Assembly: GCA_049459795.1 (NCBI GenBank)
Contig: JBMUDS010000005.1
Coordinates: 1-41,981 of the forward strand
DNA from: SYAN01 sp049459795
GTDB taxonomy: Bacteria > Actinomycetota > Actinomycetes > Nanopelagicales > Nanopelagicaceae
DNA length: 41,981 bases
Reading direction: 5' to 3'
How positions within the stretch are numbered: position 1 is the first letter of the stretch; each line of letters opens with the position of its first letter. Shown piece after piece: positions 1-8,065 of the stretch. Under the pieces are notes generated by a model. It saw only the letters and a program-made list of their open reading frames with translations, had not been told where the DNA came from and did no database searches. A program made the translations under genes and the position numbers.

Positions 1-2
1 CA

Positions 3-110
3 GTTCCACCAGGTCCCCGGCCAGCGGGGCGAGCCTCTCGCCGAGCCGCTGCGGAAAAAGAGGAAGAAGGGCGCTACCGTATCGAGTTACGCGGAATGGC
101 AAACAAGTGA
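3..110 (+). CDS. Possible 3' end of an unidentified gene (partial)
   Basis: An open frame runs in from the left edge and stops at 108-110, just before the A-run that flanks the terminator of the convergent gene. The tail would be rich in Pro, Ala and charged residues and ends GRYRIELRGMANK. A second frame, starting at base 1, stays open to a stop at 154-156 and has GC-richer third positions, but it would run through the terminator hairpin. I cannot recognise the protein and cannot decide the frame from about 35 codons. The first 60 bases are clearly more GC-rich than the rest of the window. Confidence 0.3.
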   Translation, partial: VPPGPRPAGRASRRAAAEKEEEGRYRIELRGMANK

Positions 111-112
111 TG

Positions 113-140
113 AAAAAAGCCCCCGGTGTTACCCGGGGGC
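113..140 (-). terminator. Rho-independent terminator of the solute-binding protein gene
   Basis: On the minus strand an 8-bp GC stem (GCCCCCGG paired with CCGGGGGC, loop of about 6 nt, at 119-140) is followed by six T. This is a textbook intrinsic terminator placed 36 bp after the stop codon of the minus-strand gene. Confidence 0.9.
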
Positions 141-155
141 CACGAGTACTACATG

Positions 156-183
156 AGTACTAGACGATCACTCGACTAGTACT
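156..183 (-). terminator. Stop-codon hairpin preceding the terminator
   Basis: AGTACTAG (156-163) and CTAGTACT (176-183) form a perfect 8-bp inverted repeat with a 12-nt loop. One arm contains the stop codon of the solute-binding protein gene. It probably acts as an mRNA 3'-end stabiliser or auxiliary terminator in tandem with the strong hairpin at 119-140. There is no T-run of its own. Confidence 0.5.
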
Positions 184-2032
184 TCCACTCCCAGAAGTTC
201 CAGTAGTGGTTTGGTGAGAGCGGAGCAGGCTTGACGTTCTTCAGCGCAGTGTTATGCGCTGTAACGCCAGGGTGCTGGAAGATACCAAGGCTGTATGCCT
301 CATCTACCAATACCTTCTCTGCTTGGCCGGCAAACTTAGCCTTTTGGGCATCGGTTGCCTTGCGCTCAAAGCCAGTAACAGCTTGGTCAAGGACCGCGTT
401 GCTCCAACCTGAGTAGTTGTTTCCGCCACCTGAGCGATAGATCGCAACGGTGGAGACCAACGAAGTACTGGACTTGACCCATGCGAAGTACTGCGCATCG
501 TTAGCGACAGAACCGAGCTTGGTGCTCCATGCTGCATCACCAGGAGCCTCAACCTTGATACCAGCCTTTGCGAGCTCTGCGATCACAAGACGTGCAGAGT
601 CAGCGCGACGCTGGTTCGCTGGAGTACCCCAGTGAAGCTTGACTGTGAAGCCTGGGTTGGTAGCGGAAGCATCTGGATAGTGCTTCTTCACCAACTCAAG
701 TGCTTGCGCAGTGCGCGCAGCTTGAGTTCCCTTGGTGTACTTGTTCACTCCGCTTGCCTTGAGAACTTTCTTGTAGGACGGCTCGTTCGGGAAGAAGAAG
801 AGTGAGTCAAGACGCTGAGCGTTTGCGTTGATCGGCTTGACCAACTTGTCGACGATCTCATCGCGTGGGTAAGCAAGGAGGAACGCGGTACGAAGATCAC
901 GTGCGCGATCGTTACGTACCTTGTTGTTGCTGGTCGCGAATGGACCGCGATACTCATCATCGATACCAGTTCCACCACCGGTGCGAAGGTCGATGTGCTC
1001 ATAGATTGCCTGTGAGCTACCGATGACCTTGACGCCCTGGAAGGTCTTCAACTGAGCTACACCGTCAGCAGTTGGCTGACCGGCATAGATGTCGATTTCC
1101 TTGTTTGCGAGCGCTTGTGGCGCTGCGGTTTCAGCAAGGGTGCGGATGATGATGGTCTTGATACCGCTGGTCTTTGGACCGGAGTTGTACTTCGGATTGA
1201 GCTTCATTGTCACTGACTGATCAGGGACGATGGAGTCAATAAGGTATGGACCGTTCTTGACCAGGAGGTTTGGATTGGTGCTGTTGTTGACTTCCTTGAT
1301 GTTGTAGGCAGTCGACCAGATATCAGCCATCTTGGTGAGAAGTTCGCTGTCCTTGCCATTGAAAGCCTTGAGGAACTTGTCCTTAGCCTTGTTGTTATCG
1401 GCAACGGAACCGAGCTTGGTCTTGCCCTCAGCGAGGTTTACAAGCGCGTGAACTGGGAAGATGCCAGGGCCATAGAGCTCCCAATCAGGAATCTGATAGG
1501 TGAAGCGGTGAGTCACTGCAAGACCATCCTTAGCGATGATCGGTGCTCCTGCATTTGCACGGTCATAGAGACCGCTGTAGCAGAGTGCGTTGAACTTGGT
1601 CGCACCTGCTGCTGGATCACCAAGGCCACGATCGATCGAGAACTTGTTCGAGCAGATCGCGTGGGTGAGCAAGAGGTCATGTGCAGTGATCGGAGTTCCA
1701 TCAGACCAAACGAGGCCCTTGTTGAGGCGCCACTCGGAACGGAAATCCTTTGCGGTGTCCTTCGTGACCTTGAACGAACCAAGTACTGGGTTCGGAACGA
1801 TCTCGGACTTGTCGTTGTAGTACCAGAAACCCATTCCGGTCAGGTACGCAACGTTGGAGTTGGTGAGAAGGTTTTGGCCACGAACCGATGGGTTCAAACC
1901 GGTGAGAGAGTTACTCTCGACCGCGACCACAGTGGAACGCTTTGCAGCTTGTGCTGGACCCATGAGTCCCGCGACGAGCGCTGCAGCAACGAATCCGCCG
2001 AGAGCAACCTTCGCTACTCGTGCTTTCTTCAT
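176..2032 (-). CDS. ABC transporter substrate-binding protein, SBP_bac_5 (peptide/nickel) family
   Basis: A 618-aa periplasmic-binding-protein homologue of the oligopeptide/dipeptide class (family 5). Residues 1-29 form a Sec signal peptide (KK, a hydrophobic core, then an AQA-AK cleavage site). The body has the family layout: an early SLTGLNPSV segment, WSDGTPITAHDL near residue 110, and a C-terminal region ending NHYWNFWEW. No lipobox cysteine follows the signal peptide, unusual for a Gram-positive binding protein. The start is certain: AGGAGG lies 6 nt upstream (2038-2043). No permease or ATPase gene is next to it, and the gene ends in its own terminator, so it appears monocistronic and abundantly expressed. 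The ligand cannot be deduced; peptides are the family default. Confidence 0.9.
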   Translation of the reverse strand: MKKARVAKVALGGFVAAALVAGLMGPAQAAKRSTVVAVESNSLTGLNPSVRGQNLLTNSNVAYLTGMGFWYYNDKSEIVPNPVLGSFKVTKDTAKDFRSEWRLNKGLVWSDGTPITAHDLLLTHAICSNKFSIDRGLGDPAAGATKFNALCYSGLYDRANAGAPIIAKDGLAVTHRFTYQIPDWELYGPGIFPVHALVNLAEGKTKLGSVADNNKAKDKFLKAFNGKDSELLTKMADIWSTAYNIKEVNNSTNPNLLVKNGPYLIDSIVPDQSVTMKLNPKYNSGPKTSGIKTIIIRTLAETAAPQALANKEIDIYAGQPTADGVAQLKTFQGVKVIGSSQAIYEHIDLRTGGGTGIDDEYRGPFATSNNKVRNDRARDLRTAFLLAYPRDEIVDKLVKPINANAQRLDSLFFFPNEPSYKKVLKASGVNKYTKGTQAARTAQALELVKKHYPDASATNPGFTVKLHWGTPANQRRADSARLVIAELAKAGIKVEAPGDAAWSTKLGSVANDAQYFAWVKSSTSLVSTVAIYRSGGGNNYSGWSNAVLDQAVTGFERKATDAQKAKFAGQAEKVLVDEAYSLGIFQHPGVTAHNTALKNVKPAPLSPNHYWNFWEWKY

Positions 2033-2202
2033 TTATCCTCCTAAGGGATAGGGGTAGGTAAACCGAGTAGCTATGAGAAGTCGACTGCTCCCATACCTCT
2101 CGATTTAGTCCGCGTAGTTTGCCGGATATCGCACGAATTGAGCAATAAAGGTAAGGTCACAAGGAGATAACGAGATCACCGGGTGGATTACACCCGTGTC
2201 AC
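2033..2202. other. Leader and upstream region of the solute-binding protein gene
   Basis: A 170-bp gap. It holds the AGGAGG ribosome site (2038-2043) of the binding-protein gene and its presumed 5' untranslated leader. The MFS gene on the same strand ends at 2203. I see no convincing operator or riboswitch. Confidence 0.5.
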
Positions 2203-3531
2203 TCAGCCTGAGGAAGCAGTACGAGCCGCCTCAATCCGCTCCGTGGTCAAAATCCGCCTCGCATATGCATATAAAAGGTATCCCGCTACGGCAGCGAAGA
2301 AGTAAGGAGTGCGGAGCGAGCCTTCACGGCTGACGAACTGACCGGCGAAGTTCACGATGAGTCCAGCCGTGAGCATCCCGAGTGGCATCGATCCCCATGC
2401 GAAGAAGCGATAGACGCTGTTGACCCGACCCAAGAGGTGAGAGGGGATGATCGATTGCCTCAGCGAAACGGTGATCACATTCCAAACCACCGCCATGATC
2501 GTCGAGAAGGCAGTCAAGAACCAGACCAGAGGCCAGTAACTCGTGAGACCGATGATCAGCGCAACCGTTGGGAATGTGAAAAGGGCGAGAGCGAGAGTAG
2601 CGCCACTACCTAATCTCTTGGAGATACGCGGTGCAAGCAAGCCACCGATCATCCCGCCGGCTGCACCAGCAGTTCCAAGAATCGCAAAGATGAGAACCGA
2701 GGTCTCGAGCACTTCTTGCGCAAAGAGAATGAAGAGCGCAGTCGATGTCGTCGCAAGGAAATTGAGTAACCCCAAGATGATCGCCATGGGGCGCAGTAGT
2801 TCGTGTCGCCATAACCACTGGAATCCTTCTTTGACCTCAGCCCCGAGTCGAACTGGCTCTTTACCTTCCCGTACTTGATTACGACTGCGCACTTCCCCCG
2901 GGATCGAGATTCGAATTCCCGCGATCAAGATGACTGCGATGAAGAAGGTAGCGGCATCGACGAAGAATGGGATGAAGATTGCTATACCGATCAAGAACGA
3001 ACCTAGTGGTGGCCCCATGAATGAATTGGTGAGGTACTCAGCCGACCACATCCGTCCATTCGCTACTTCCAACTTCTCCTTCTCGACGATCTGAGGCATG
3101 AAAGTCTGAGCCGCATTGTCACGGAGTACTTCTGCCATCCCGTAGATCAATGAAGCTACGAGGATCACGGCATAGAGCGACCAATTGGTCGTAACCTCGG
3201 CGGTCGCAATCGAATCAAGATCCGGAAGCGATGCACTCGCCTGCCAGACGATCAGAGCGACGACTACCGTCAGCGCGCCTCGCAATAGATCCATCGAAAC
3301 GATGATCTTTCTCCGCTCGACTCGATCAGTGATGACCCCAGCAGGCAGAGTGAAGAGCAACCACGGCAATCGACCGACGACGCCAGCAAGCGCGATCAGG
3401 AAAGGATCACGTGTGATCGCTGAAGCGAGCCATGGATATGCGATCAATGCGATGCCATCACCGAGATTCGAGATGGCGGTCGCTGACCAAAGCCGCCAGT
3501 AGTTCCTACCCAGTCGCACTCGCTCTTTCAT
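2203..3531 (-). CDS. MFS transporter, MFS_3 (EntS-like) family
   Basis: A 442-aa integral membrane protein with about 12 predicted helices. The N terminus (NYWRLWSATAISNLGDGI) and the motif-A-like loop GVITDRVERRKI between helices 2 and 3 mark the MFS_3 group, which includes enterobactin exporter EntS and many multidrug exporters. The likely role is proton-driven export of a small molecule; the substrate is unknown. The ATG at 3531 sits 6 nt after TAGGGT (3538-3543), which suggests a leaderless mRNA. It is divergent from tgt with only 43 bp between start codons. A second protein of the same family lies at 6795-8027. Confidence 0.88.
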   Translation of the reverse strand: MKERVRLGRNYWRLWSATAISNLGDGIALIAYPWLASAITRDPFLIALAGVVGRLPWLLFTLPAGVITDRVERRKIIVSMDLLRGALTVVVALIVWQASASLPDLDSIATAEVTTNWSLYAVILVASLIYGMAEVLRDNAAQTFMPQIVEKEKLEVANGRMWSAEYLTNSFMGPPLGSFLIGIAIFIPFFVDAATFFIAVILIAGIRISIPGEVRSRNQVREGKEPVRLGAEVKEGFQWLWRHELLRPMAIILGLLNFLATTSTALFILFAQEVLETSVLIFAILGTAGAAGGMIGGLLAPRISKRLGSGATLALALFTFPTVALIIGLTSYWPLVWFLTAFSTIMAVVWNVITVSLRQSIIPSHLLGRVNSVYRFFAWGSMPLGMLTAGLIVNFAGQFVSREGSLRTPYFFAAVAGYLLYAYARRILTTERIEAARTASSG

Positions 3532-3537
3532 ATCAAG

Positions 3538-3543
3538 ACCCTA
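3538..3543 (-). promoter_or_regulatory. -10 element TAGGGT, leaderless MFS gene
   Basis: TAGGGT on the minus strand, then 6 nt, then ATG at 3531. It matches the window-wide TANNNT-N6/7-start pattern. Confidence 0.6.
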
Positions 3544-3562
3544 CATGCTCTGTGCGGGCCAA

Positions 3563-3568
3563 TAAGAT
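3563..3568 (+). promoter_or_regulatory. -10 element TAAGAT, leaderless tgt
   Basis: TAAGAT, then 6 nt, then GTG at 3575. It lies back to back with the MFS promoter; the -35 region of each would overlap the -10 region of the other, so the two may interfere. Confidence 0.65.
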
Positions 3569-3574
3569 TGATTC

Positions 3575-4813
3575 GTGATCGATCGTTCAGGATTTCAATT
3601 CAACGAGCACGATCGACTCACCGCACCGGATCGCGAGTACCTCGGACGTACGGGAGAGATCATCACCCCACATGGTGTGATCAAGACTCCAGCATTCATT
3701 CCGGTCGGTACCAAAGCAACTGTCAAGGCACTTCTCCCCCATGAAGTGGATTCGCTCGGTGCACAGGCAGTACTCGCAAATGCCTATCACCTCTATCTCC
3801 AACCAGGTCATGAGACAGTCGATCAAGCAGGTGGTCTTGGATCGTTCATGAATTGGCAAGGACCGACCTTCACCGATAGCGGTGGTTTCCAAGTCCTCTC
3901 TCTCGGAGTCGGATTCAAGAAAGTGATCGCGATGGATGCCGAGTTGTGGCAGGCCGATGATGTCATCGCGGAGAAGAAAGAGCGCCTCGCACATGTCGAT
4001 GATGACGGCGTCACCTTCAAATCACATCTCGACGGATCGATGCATCGTTTCACGCCCGAGGTCTCGATGCAGGTGCAACATGACATCGGCGCCGACATCA
4101 TCTTCGCCTTCGATGAGTGCACGACGTTGCATAACACCCGCAGGTACCAAGAGAAGGCTCTCGAGCGCACTCGACTCTGGGCGATCAGGTGCCTCGATGA
4201 ACATGCACGGCTCACTCTCGAAAGGTCACATCGCCCTTATCAGGCGCTCTACGGAGTCATTCAGGGTGCTCAATACGAGGATCTACGTCGTAAGGCTGCC
4301 CGCGATCTCGGTGAGATGAACTCATCAGGAATCGACTTCGATGGTTTTGGTATTGGTGGGGCACTCGATAAGGCGCAACTCGCAACGATCTTGAGCTGGG
4401 TCAGTGAAGAACTCCCCCGAAACAAACCGCGACATCTTCTTGGCATCGGTGAGCCAACTGATCTCTTCGCAGGTGTGGAGAATGGCGCCGATACCTTCGA
4501 CTGTGTTGCGCCCTCACGTGAGGCACGAACCAGCGCGGTCTATTCTCGATATGGTCGATTCAATGTCTCCAATGGTCCTTATCGAAAGGACTTCTCCCCG
4601 ATCGATAGCGAGTGCACCTGTTACACCTGCAAGAACTACTCGCGCGCTTACATCAATCATCTCTTCAGGGCGAAGGAGATGGTGGCTTCCACTCTTGCGA
4701 CGATCCATAATCTGCACTTCGTGGTGAACCTCGTGGATCGAATCCGAGAATCGATCGCAGGTGGTTACTACTTCGATTTCAAAGCGGATTTCCTAGGTCA
4801 CTACCTGAAATGA
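3575..4813 (+). CDS. tgt: tRNA-guanine transglycosylase (Tgt)
   Basis: A 412-aa queuosine tRNA-ribosyltransferase. It swaps guanine 34 of GUN-anticodon tRNAs (Asp, Asn, His, Tyr) for the preQ1 base. The active-site strand DSGGFQVLSLG is near residue 105, and the nucleophile Asp is in TFDCVAPSREARTS near residue 308. The zinc site is CTCYTC near 346, with a histidine in INHLF. Length is a little above the roughly 375 aa of E. coli Tgt because of N-terminal and internal additions. The start is GTG, supported by the TAAGAT promoter 6 nt upstream. It converges on the queuosine-precursor transporter gene with 16 bp between stops. No preQ1 synthesis gene is visible in the window. Confidence 0.96.
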   Translation: MIDRSGFQFNEHDRLTAPDREYLGRTGEIITPHGVIKTPAFIPVGTKATVKALLPHEVDSLGAQAVLANAYHLYLQPGHETVDQAGGLGSFMNWQGPTFTDSGGFQVLSLGVGFKKVIAMDAELWQADDVIAEKKERLAHVDDDGVTFKSHLDGSMHRFTPEVSMQVQHDIGADIIFAFDECTTLHNTRRYQEKALERTRLWAIRCLDEHARLTLERSHRPYQALYGVIQGAQYEDLRRKAARDLGEMNSSGIDFDGFGIGGALDKAQLATILSWVSEELPRNKPRHLLGIGEPTDLFAGVENGADTFDCVAPSREARTSAVYSRYGRFNVSNGPYRKDFSPIDSECTCYTCKNYSRAYINHLFRAKEMVASTLATIHNLHFVVNLVDRIRESIAGGYYFDFKADFLGHYLK

Positions 4814-4829
4814 GTGATCTTTACGCCAC

Positions 4830-5495
4830 TTATGCGGCGATGTAGCTCGGCTCCGCACGCTTGACGGCAGCGATCACCCGATAAGTCACCGGGAGCAAGA
4901 GGATCTCCACTGCGCTCTTGTAGACGTACCCGACGATCAGATAATTGAGGAATTCAGCTCCTGTGATCACTCCATAGAAAGCGATGGTGCAGAAGATCAA
5001 GGTATCCACGAATTGACCAAGGGCCGTCGAACCCATGAGTCGGAGCCAGAGATTCCGTTCGCTCGTCCGTTCTTTGATCTTCACCAAAACGTATGAGTTG
5101 AGGAGTTGTCCGACGACGAATGCGATGACACTTGCCAAGACGATCCGTGGCACGAAGCCAAGGACTGCTTCGAAGGCCGCTTGATTACCCCAATCACTCG
5201 CCGGAGGCGCGAGTTGGACCAGGTAGAAAGTAAATGCAGCAAGGATCGACATCCCAAAAGCGGTGATGATCGCACGTCTCGCTGCCTTGAAGCCGTAGAC
5301 CTCAGAGAGAATATCGCCGACGATATAGACCAAAGGAAAGAGGATCGCCCCGCCATCGGTGATGATCGGTCCTAACTCGATCAATTTCACCGCTCCGATA
5401 TTCGAGATCAGCAAGAGTGCAACGAAGAGCGCAACGACGATCGGATAGAGGCCAGAAGGGGCCGATGCAAACCGCGCTTGATCCTTACTCAGCAT
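4830..5495 (-). CDS. yhhQ: Queuosine precursor transporter (YhhQ/VUT family)
   Basis: A 221-aa membrane protein of the VUT/YhhQ family (PF02592), known in E. coli for uptake of preQ0 and preQ1. It has about six hydrophobic helices and family signatures such as LLISNIGAVKLIELG, DGGAILFPLVYIVGDILSEVYGF and GQFVDTLIFCTIAFYG. I chose the ATG at 5495. The frame also extends to a TTG at 5543 that overlaps the stop codon of the upstream antiporter gene (TTGA), giving 237 aa; neither start has a strong ribosome site. It follows the CPA2 antiporter gene in the same direction and converges with tgt, which supports a queuosine salvage role. Confidence 0.88.
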   Translation of the reverse strand: MLSKDQARFASAPSGLYPIVVALFVALLLISNIGAVKLIELGPIITDGGAILFPLVYIVGDILSEVYGFKAARRAIITAFGMSILAAFTFYLVQLAPPASDWGNQAAFEAVLGFVPRIVLASVIAFVVGQLLNSYVLVKIKERTSERNLWLRLMGSTALGQFVDTLIFCTIAFYGVITGAEFLNYLIVGYVYKSAVEILLLPVTYRVIAAVKRAEPSYIAA

Positions 5496-5539
5496 CAATG
5501 ACTTCTTTCTCTCTGTCGTTTCACACTGTCTTAGCCCAC

Positions 5540-6712
5540 TCAAAGATGAGGGGCTCTGTCGAGTTGACTCTCACGACGAAGTAACAATGATGCCACAAGG
5601 GCCGTCATCGTCACGTAAGCGATGGTCAGGGCCTGTAAGTCATCGCCAAAAGCAAGCGAGCCGGCAAGGCCAGCGATCACGATGGAGAACTCACCGCGTG
5701 CGATCAGCAGCGTCGCAGCCCGTCTGACTTTACGTGGCTCGTCGACATCACGAACGCTCCACCATGCAGTCACTAACTTCGTTGCTACACCCAATACCGT
5801 AAGTAGGAGCGCGGGAATGAGTAGTGGAACGACTTCACGTGGATCCGTTCCCAAACCGAAGAAGAGGAAGAAGATCGAAGCGAAGAGATCGCGAAGTGGG
5901 CCGAGCCTTACACGTGCAGCGATGGCAAGATCCCCGGTCAAGAGAAGTCCGACAAGGAAGGCCGCCACCGCACCTGAGAAACCGATCAAGGTCGCAAGCC
6001 CCGATGCAGCAAGCGCGGCACCGAAGACCATCAACAACAAGGTCGCGCTATCTCCGAGCATCAATGGCGCATAAGGGATGCGACCACCTTTTGCGCTGAA
6101 GAAGAGCGCTGCGCCCGTGATGACCAGCGCGGCAGAGATGGAGATGAGTCCCGTCGCTAACGCGACACCAGCAGTGATTGCACTGAGCACTGGAAGGTAA
6201 GGAGCCAAGAAGAGGTCCTCTATGACCAGGGTTGCGACAGCACGTTTCGTGCTTTCGAGTTTCTGCCACTTGGCATCCTTGATGAATTGCGTCGCGATTC
6301 CTGAAGAAGAGACATATGTGATCCCACCAAGCACAAGTGCGCCGACCAAACCCCAGCCAAGCAAGAGTGCGATCAATGCTCCTGGAAGGAAATTGACGAC
6401 GAGGTCGAAGATTCCCAGCGACTTCCGCGCGCGAATCGTTCCGATCAATTCTCCGGCGGTGTACTCGAGTCCGAGAAGCAGTAGCAAGAGGATTGCACCC
6501 CATTGGGCGCCAAGGTCGAGGAAGCTGTCACTAAGACTCAGCTCGATCAGACCACCATTGCCTAGGAGCAGGCCGATGAGAAGGAAGATCGGTACAGCGG
6601 AGAATTTGAATCGCGCTGCGACGAACGAGACGATGCCAAGAAGGAGAAGGACCGCACCGATCTCAGCAAGGATCAATCCGGTATCGGTCGAAGCGGAAGC
6701 CATGAAGATCAC
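5540..6712 (-). CDS. CPA2-family cation:proton antiporter (Kef-type membrane domain)
   Basis: A 390-aa, almost wholly hydrophobic protein of the Na+/H+ exchanger (PF00999) fold, with 11-13 helices. The conserved core FSGAVAAFLVGLLLTGDLA and the C-terminal RRAATLLIARGEFSIVIAGLAG segment are typical of Kef/YbaL-like CPA2 antiporters. It lacks the C-terminal TrkA-N/RCK domain of KefB/KefC, so it is the short form. The role is inferred as K+ or Na+/H+ exchange for pH or ion homeostasis. The GTG start at 6712 has GGGAG about 9 nt upstream; an ATG at 6703 is the alternative. Its end overlaps the TTG alternative start of yhhQ. Confidence 0.87.
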   Translation of the reverse strand: MIFMASASTDTGLILAEIGAVLLLLGIVSFVAARFKFSAVPIFLLIGLLLGNGGLIELSLSDSFLDLGAQWGAILLLLLLGLEYTAGELIGTIRARKSLGIFDLVVNFLPGALIALLLGWGLVGALVLGGITYVSSSGIATQFIKDAKWQKLESTKRAVATLVIEDLFLAPYLPVLSAITAGVALATGLISISAALVITGAALFFSAKGGRIPYAPLMLGDSATLLLMVFGAALAASGLATLIGFSGAVAAFLVGLLLTGDLAIAARVRLGPLRDLFASIFFLFFGLGTDPREVVPLLIPALLLTVLGVATKLVTAWWSVRDVDEPRKVRRAATLLIARGEFSIVIAGLAGSLAFGDDLQALTIAYVTMTALVASLLLRRESQLDRAPHL

Positions 6713-6794
6713 TCGCTACGCTCCCTTCACCACTCCTACATCTTGACCGCAGTCACACAAATGAATTCTCCCATCGAAACCATAGCCCCGCGTT

Positions 6795-8027
6795 CTACTC
6801 CTGCTCCGCGATCGTCGAATTCGCAACTTCAACGACGAAAGGCAAGGCTCGAATCGCAACTGCAATCCCGATGACGCCACAGATGATGAATGGGAGGCGA
6901 AGACCGAAGGTAGCGATCACACCACCTAGGAAGGCACCGATCGGCATCAACCCCCACACGATCGTCCGTCTCGCGCCGTGGATCCGTCCATAGAGGTGAT
7001 TGGGTATCAACACTTGGTAGGTCGACATCAAGAGGATGTTCCAGATCGTGCTGGCAAAGCCAGCCAACGTAGCAGTCAGCGTGAAGTAGTAGATGTTCGG
7101 CATGAATCCTGTGACCAAGATCAAGACCGTAGTGAGCATGATCGCTCCCGCCAAGGTCTTTCCGCGAGTGAACCTGGTCGAGAGTCGGTTCGCGAGCAAG
7201 CCGCCTGCAACGCCACCTACGCCCTGAACGGCGAGGACGACACCGAAATATCGCGGATCAAGTCCTAATTCCTTCACCATGAAGAGCGCGATCGTTGCGT
7301 GAGATGCGGAGAAGAGAAAGCCGAGGATGGTGGTGATGATGACGAGTTGTCGAAGTCTCTGGTGAGTGAAGAGGAAGCGAAGACCGAACTTAAGTTCCTC
7401 TGTGAAACCCGATTGATCCCTATCGCGCTCTTTCCTATCGATGGCTGCTCGCTGGTAGGGCATCACCAAGAGGATCAAGAGTGCGAGGAGATAGCCACCA
7501 CCAGCGGAATAGAAGGGCACGACGACAGCTAGGGCATAGAGGAAACCACTCAATGGGGATCCAATGAATTGCGAGATCACCGTCTCTGCGATGAAGAGCC
7601 GTGAGTTTCCACGCTCCAATTGATCCTTCTCCAACATCTCCGGGATCATCGATTGGGCGGTGGTATCGATGCTCACTTCGCAAGCCCCGGCGATGAAGAT
7701 CAATGCAAGCAGGAGATAGATGCTCATCACACCCGCAGAGATCGCGATAGCCATCACCGCGACGATGAAAGTGCGAAGTAATGTGGAGTAGATCAACAAT
7801 CGCTTGCGGTCGATCCGATCTGCCAGAGTTCCGATGATCACTGCGAAGAAGAGCCAGGGTAAGAGCGTCATCGCAGATATGAGAGAGATGAGTATCGGAC
7901 TCTCGGTCAACGAGATCGCATAGATCGGAACGACAGTCCGCAACAATCCGTCTGCGAGATTGCTGACAACGCTCGATCTCCAGAGCCTTTTGAAGGCGGG
8001 AGGGAGAGAGGTAGCGGTTGTACTCAC
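6795..8027 (-). CDS. MFS transporter, MFS_3 family (second copy)
   Basis: A 410-aa, 12-helix exporter-like protein with the same signatures as the protein at 2203-3531: an FKRLWRSSVVSNLADGLLR start, GTLADRIDRKRLL loop A, and DTTAQSMIPEMLEKDQLERGNSR in the central region. It is probably a distant paralogue. The start is GTG, 6 nt after TACTCT (8034-8039), so probably leaderless. The substrate is unknown. It lies between the antiporter gene and clpB, all on the same strand. Confidence 0.88.
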   Translation of the reverse strand: MSTTATSLPPAFKRLWRSSVVSNLADGLLRTVVPIYAISLTESPILISLISAMTLLPWLFFAVIIGTLADRIDRKRLLIYSTLLRTFIVAVMAIAISAGVMSIYLLLALIFIAGACEVSIDTTAQSMIPEMLEKDQLERGNSRLFIAETVISQFIGSPLSGFLYALAVVVPFYSAGGGYLLALLILLVMPYQRAAIDRKERDRDQSGFTEELKFGLRFLFTHQRLRQLVIITTILGFLFSASHATIALFMVKELGLDPRYFGVVLAVQGVGGVAGGLLANRLSTRFTRGKTLAGAIMLTTVLILVTGFMPNIYYFTLTATLAGFASTIWNILLMSTYQVLIPNHLYGRIHGARRTIVWGLMPIGAFLGGVIATFGLRLPFIICGVIGIAVAIRALPFVVEVANSTIAEQE

Positions 8028-8033
8028 CGCGGA

Positions 8034-8039
8034 AGAGTA
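8034..8039 (-). promoter_or_regulatory. -10 element TACTCT, leaderless second MFS gene
   Basis: TACTCT on the minus strand, 6 nt, then GTG at 8027. Same architecture as the other leaderless genes here. Confidence 0.55.
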
Positions 8040-8065
8040 ATGGTCCTCAACGTCAGTGGCTGACG

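Noticed and set aside
1448..2044. A 198-codon plus-strand frame inside the binding-protein gene
   Set aside because: Antisense shadow of a clear homologue with a strong start site; cysteine-rich, low-plausibility product.
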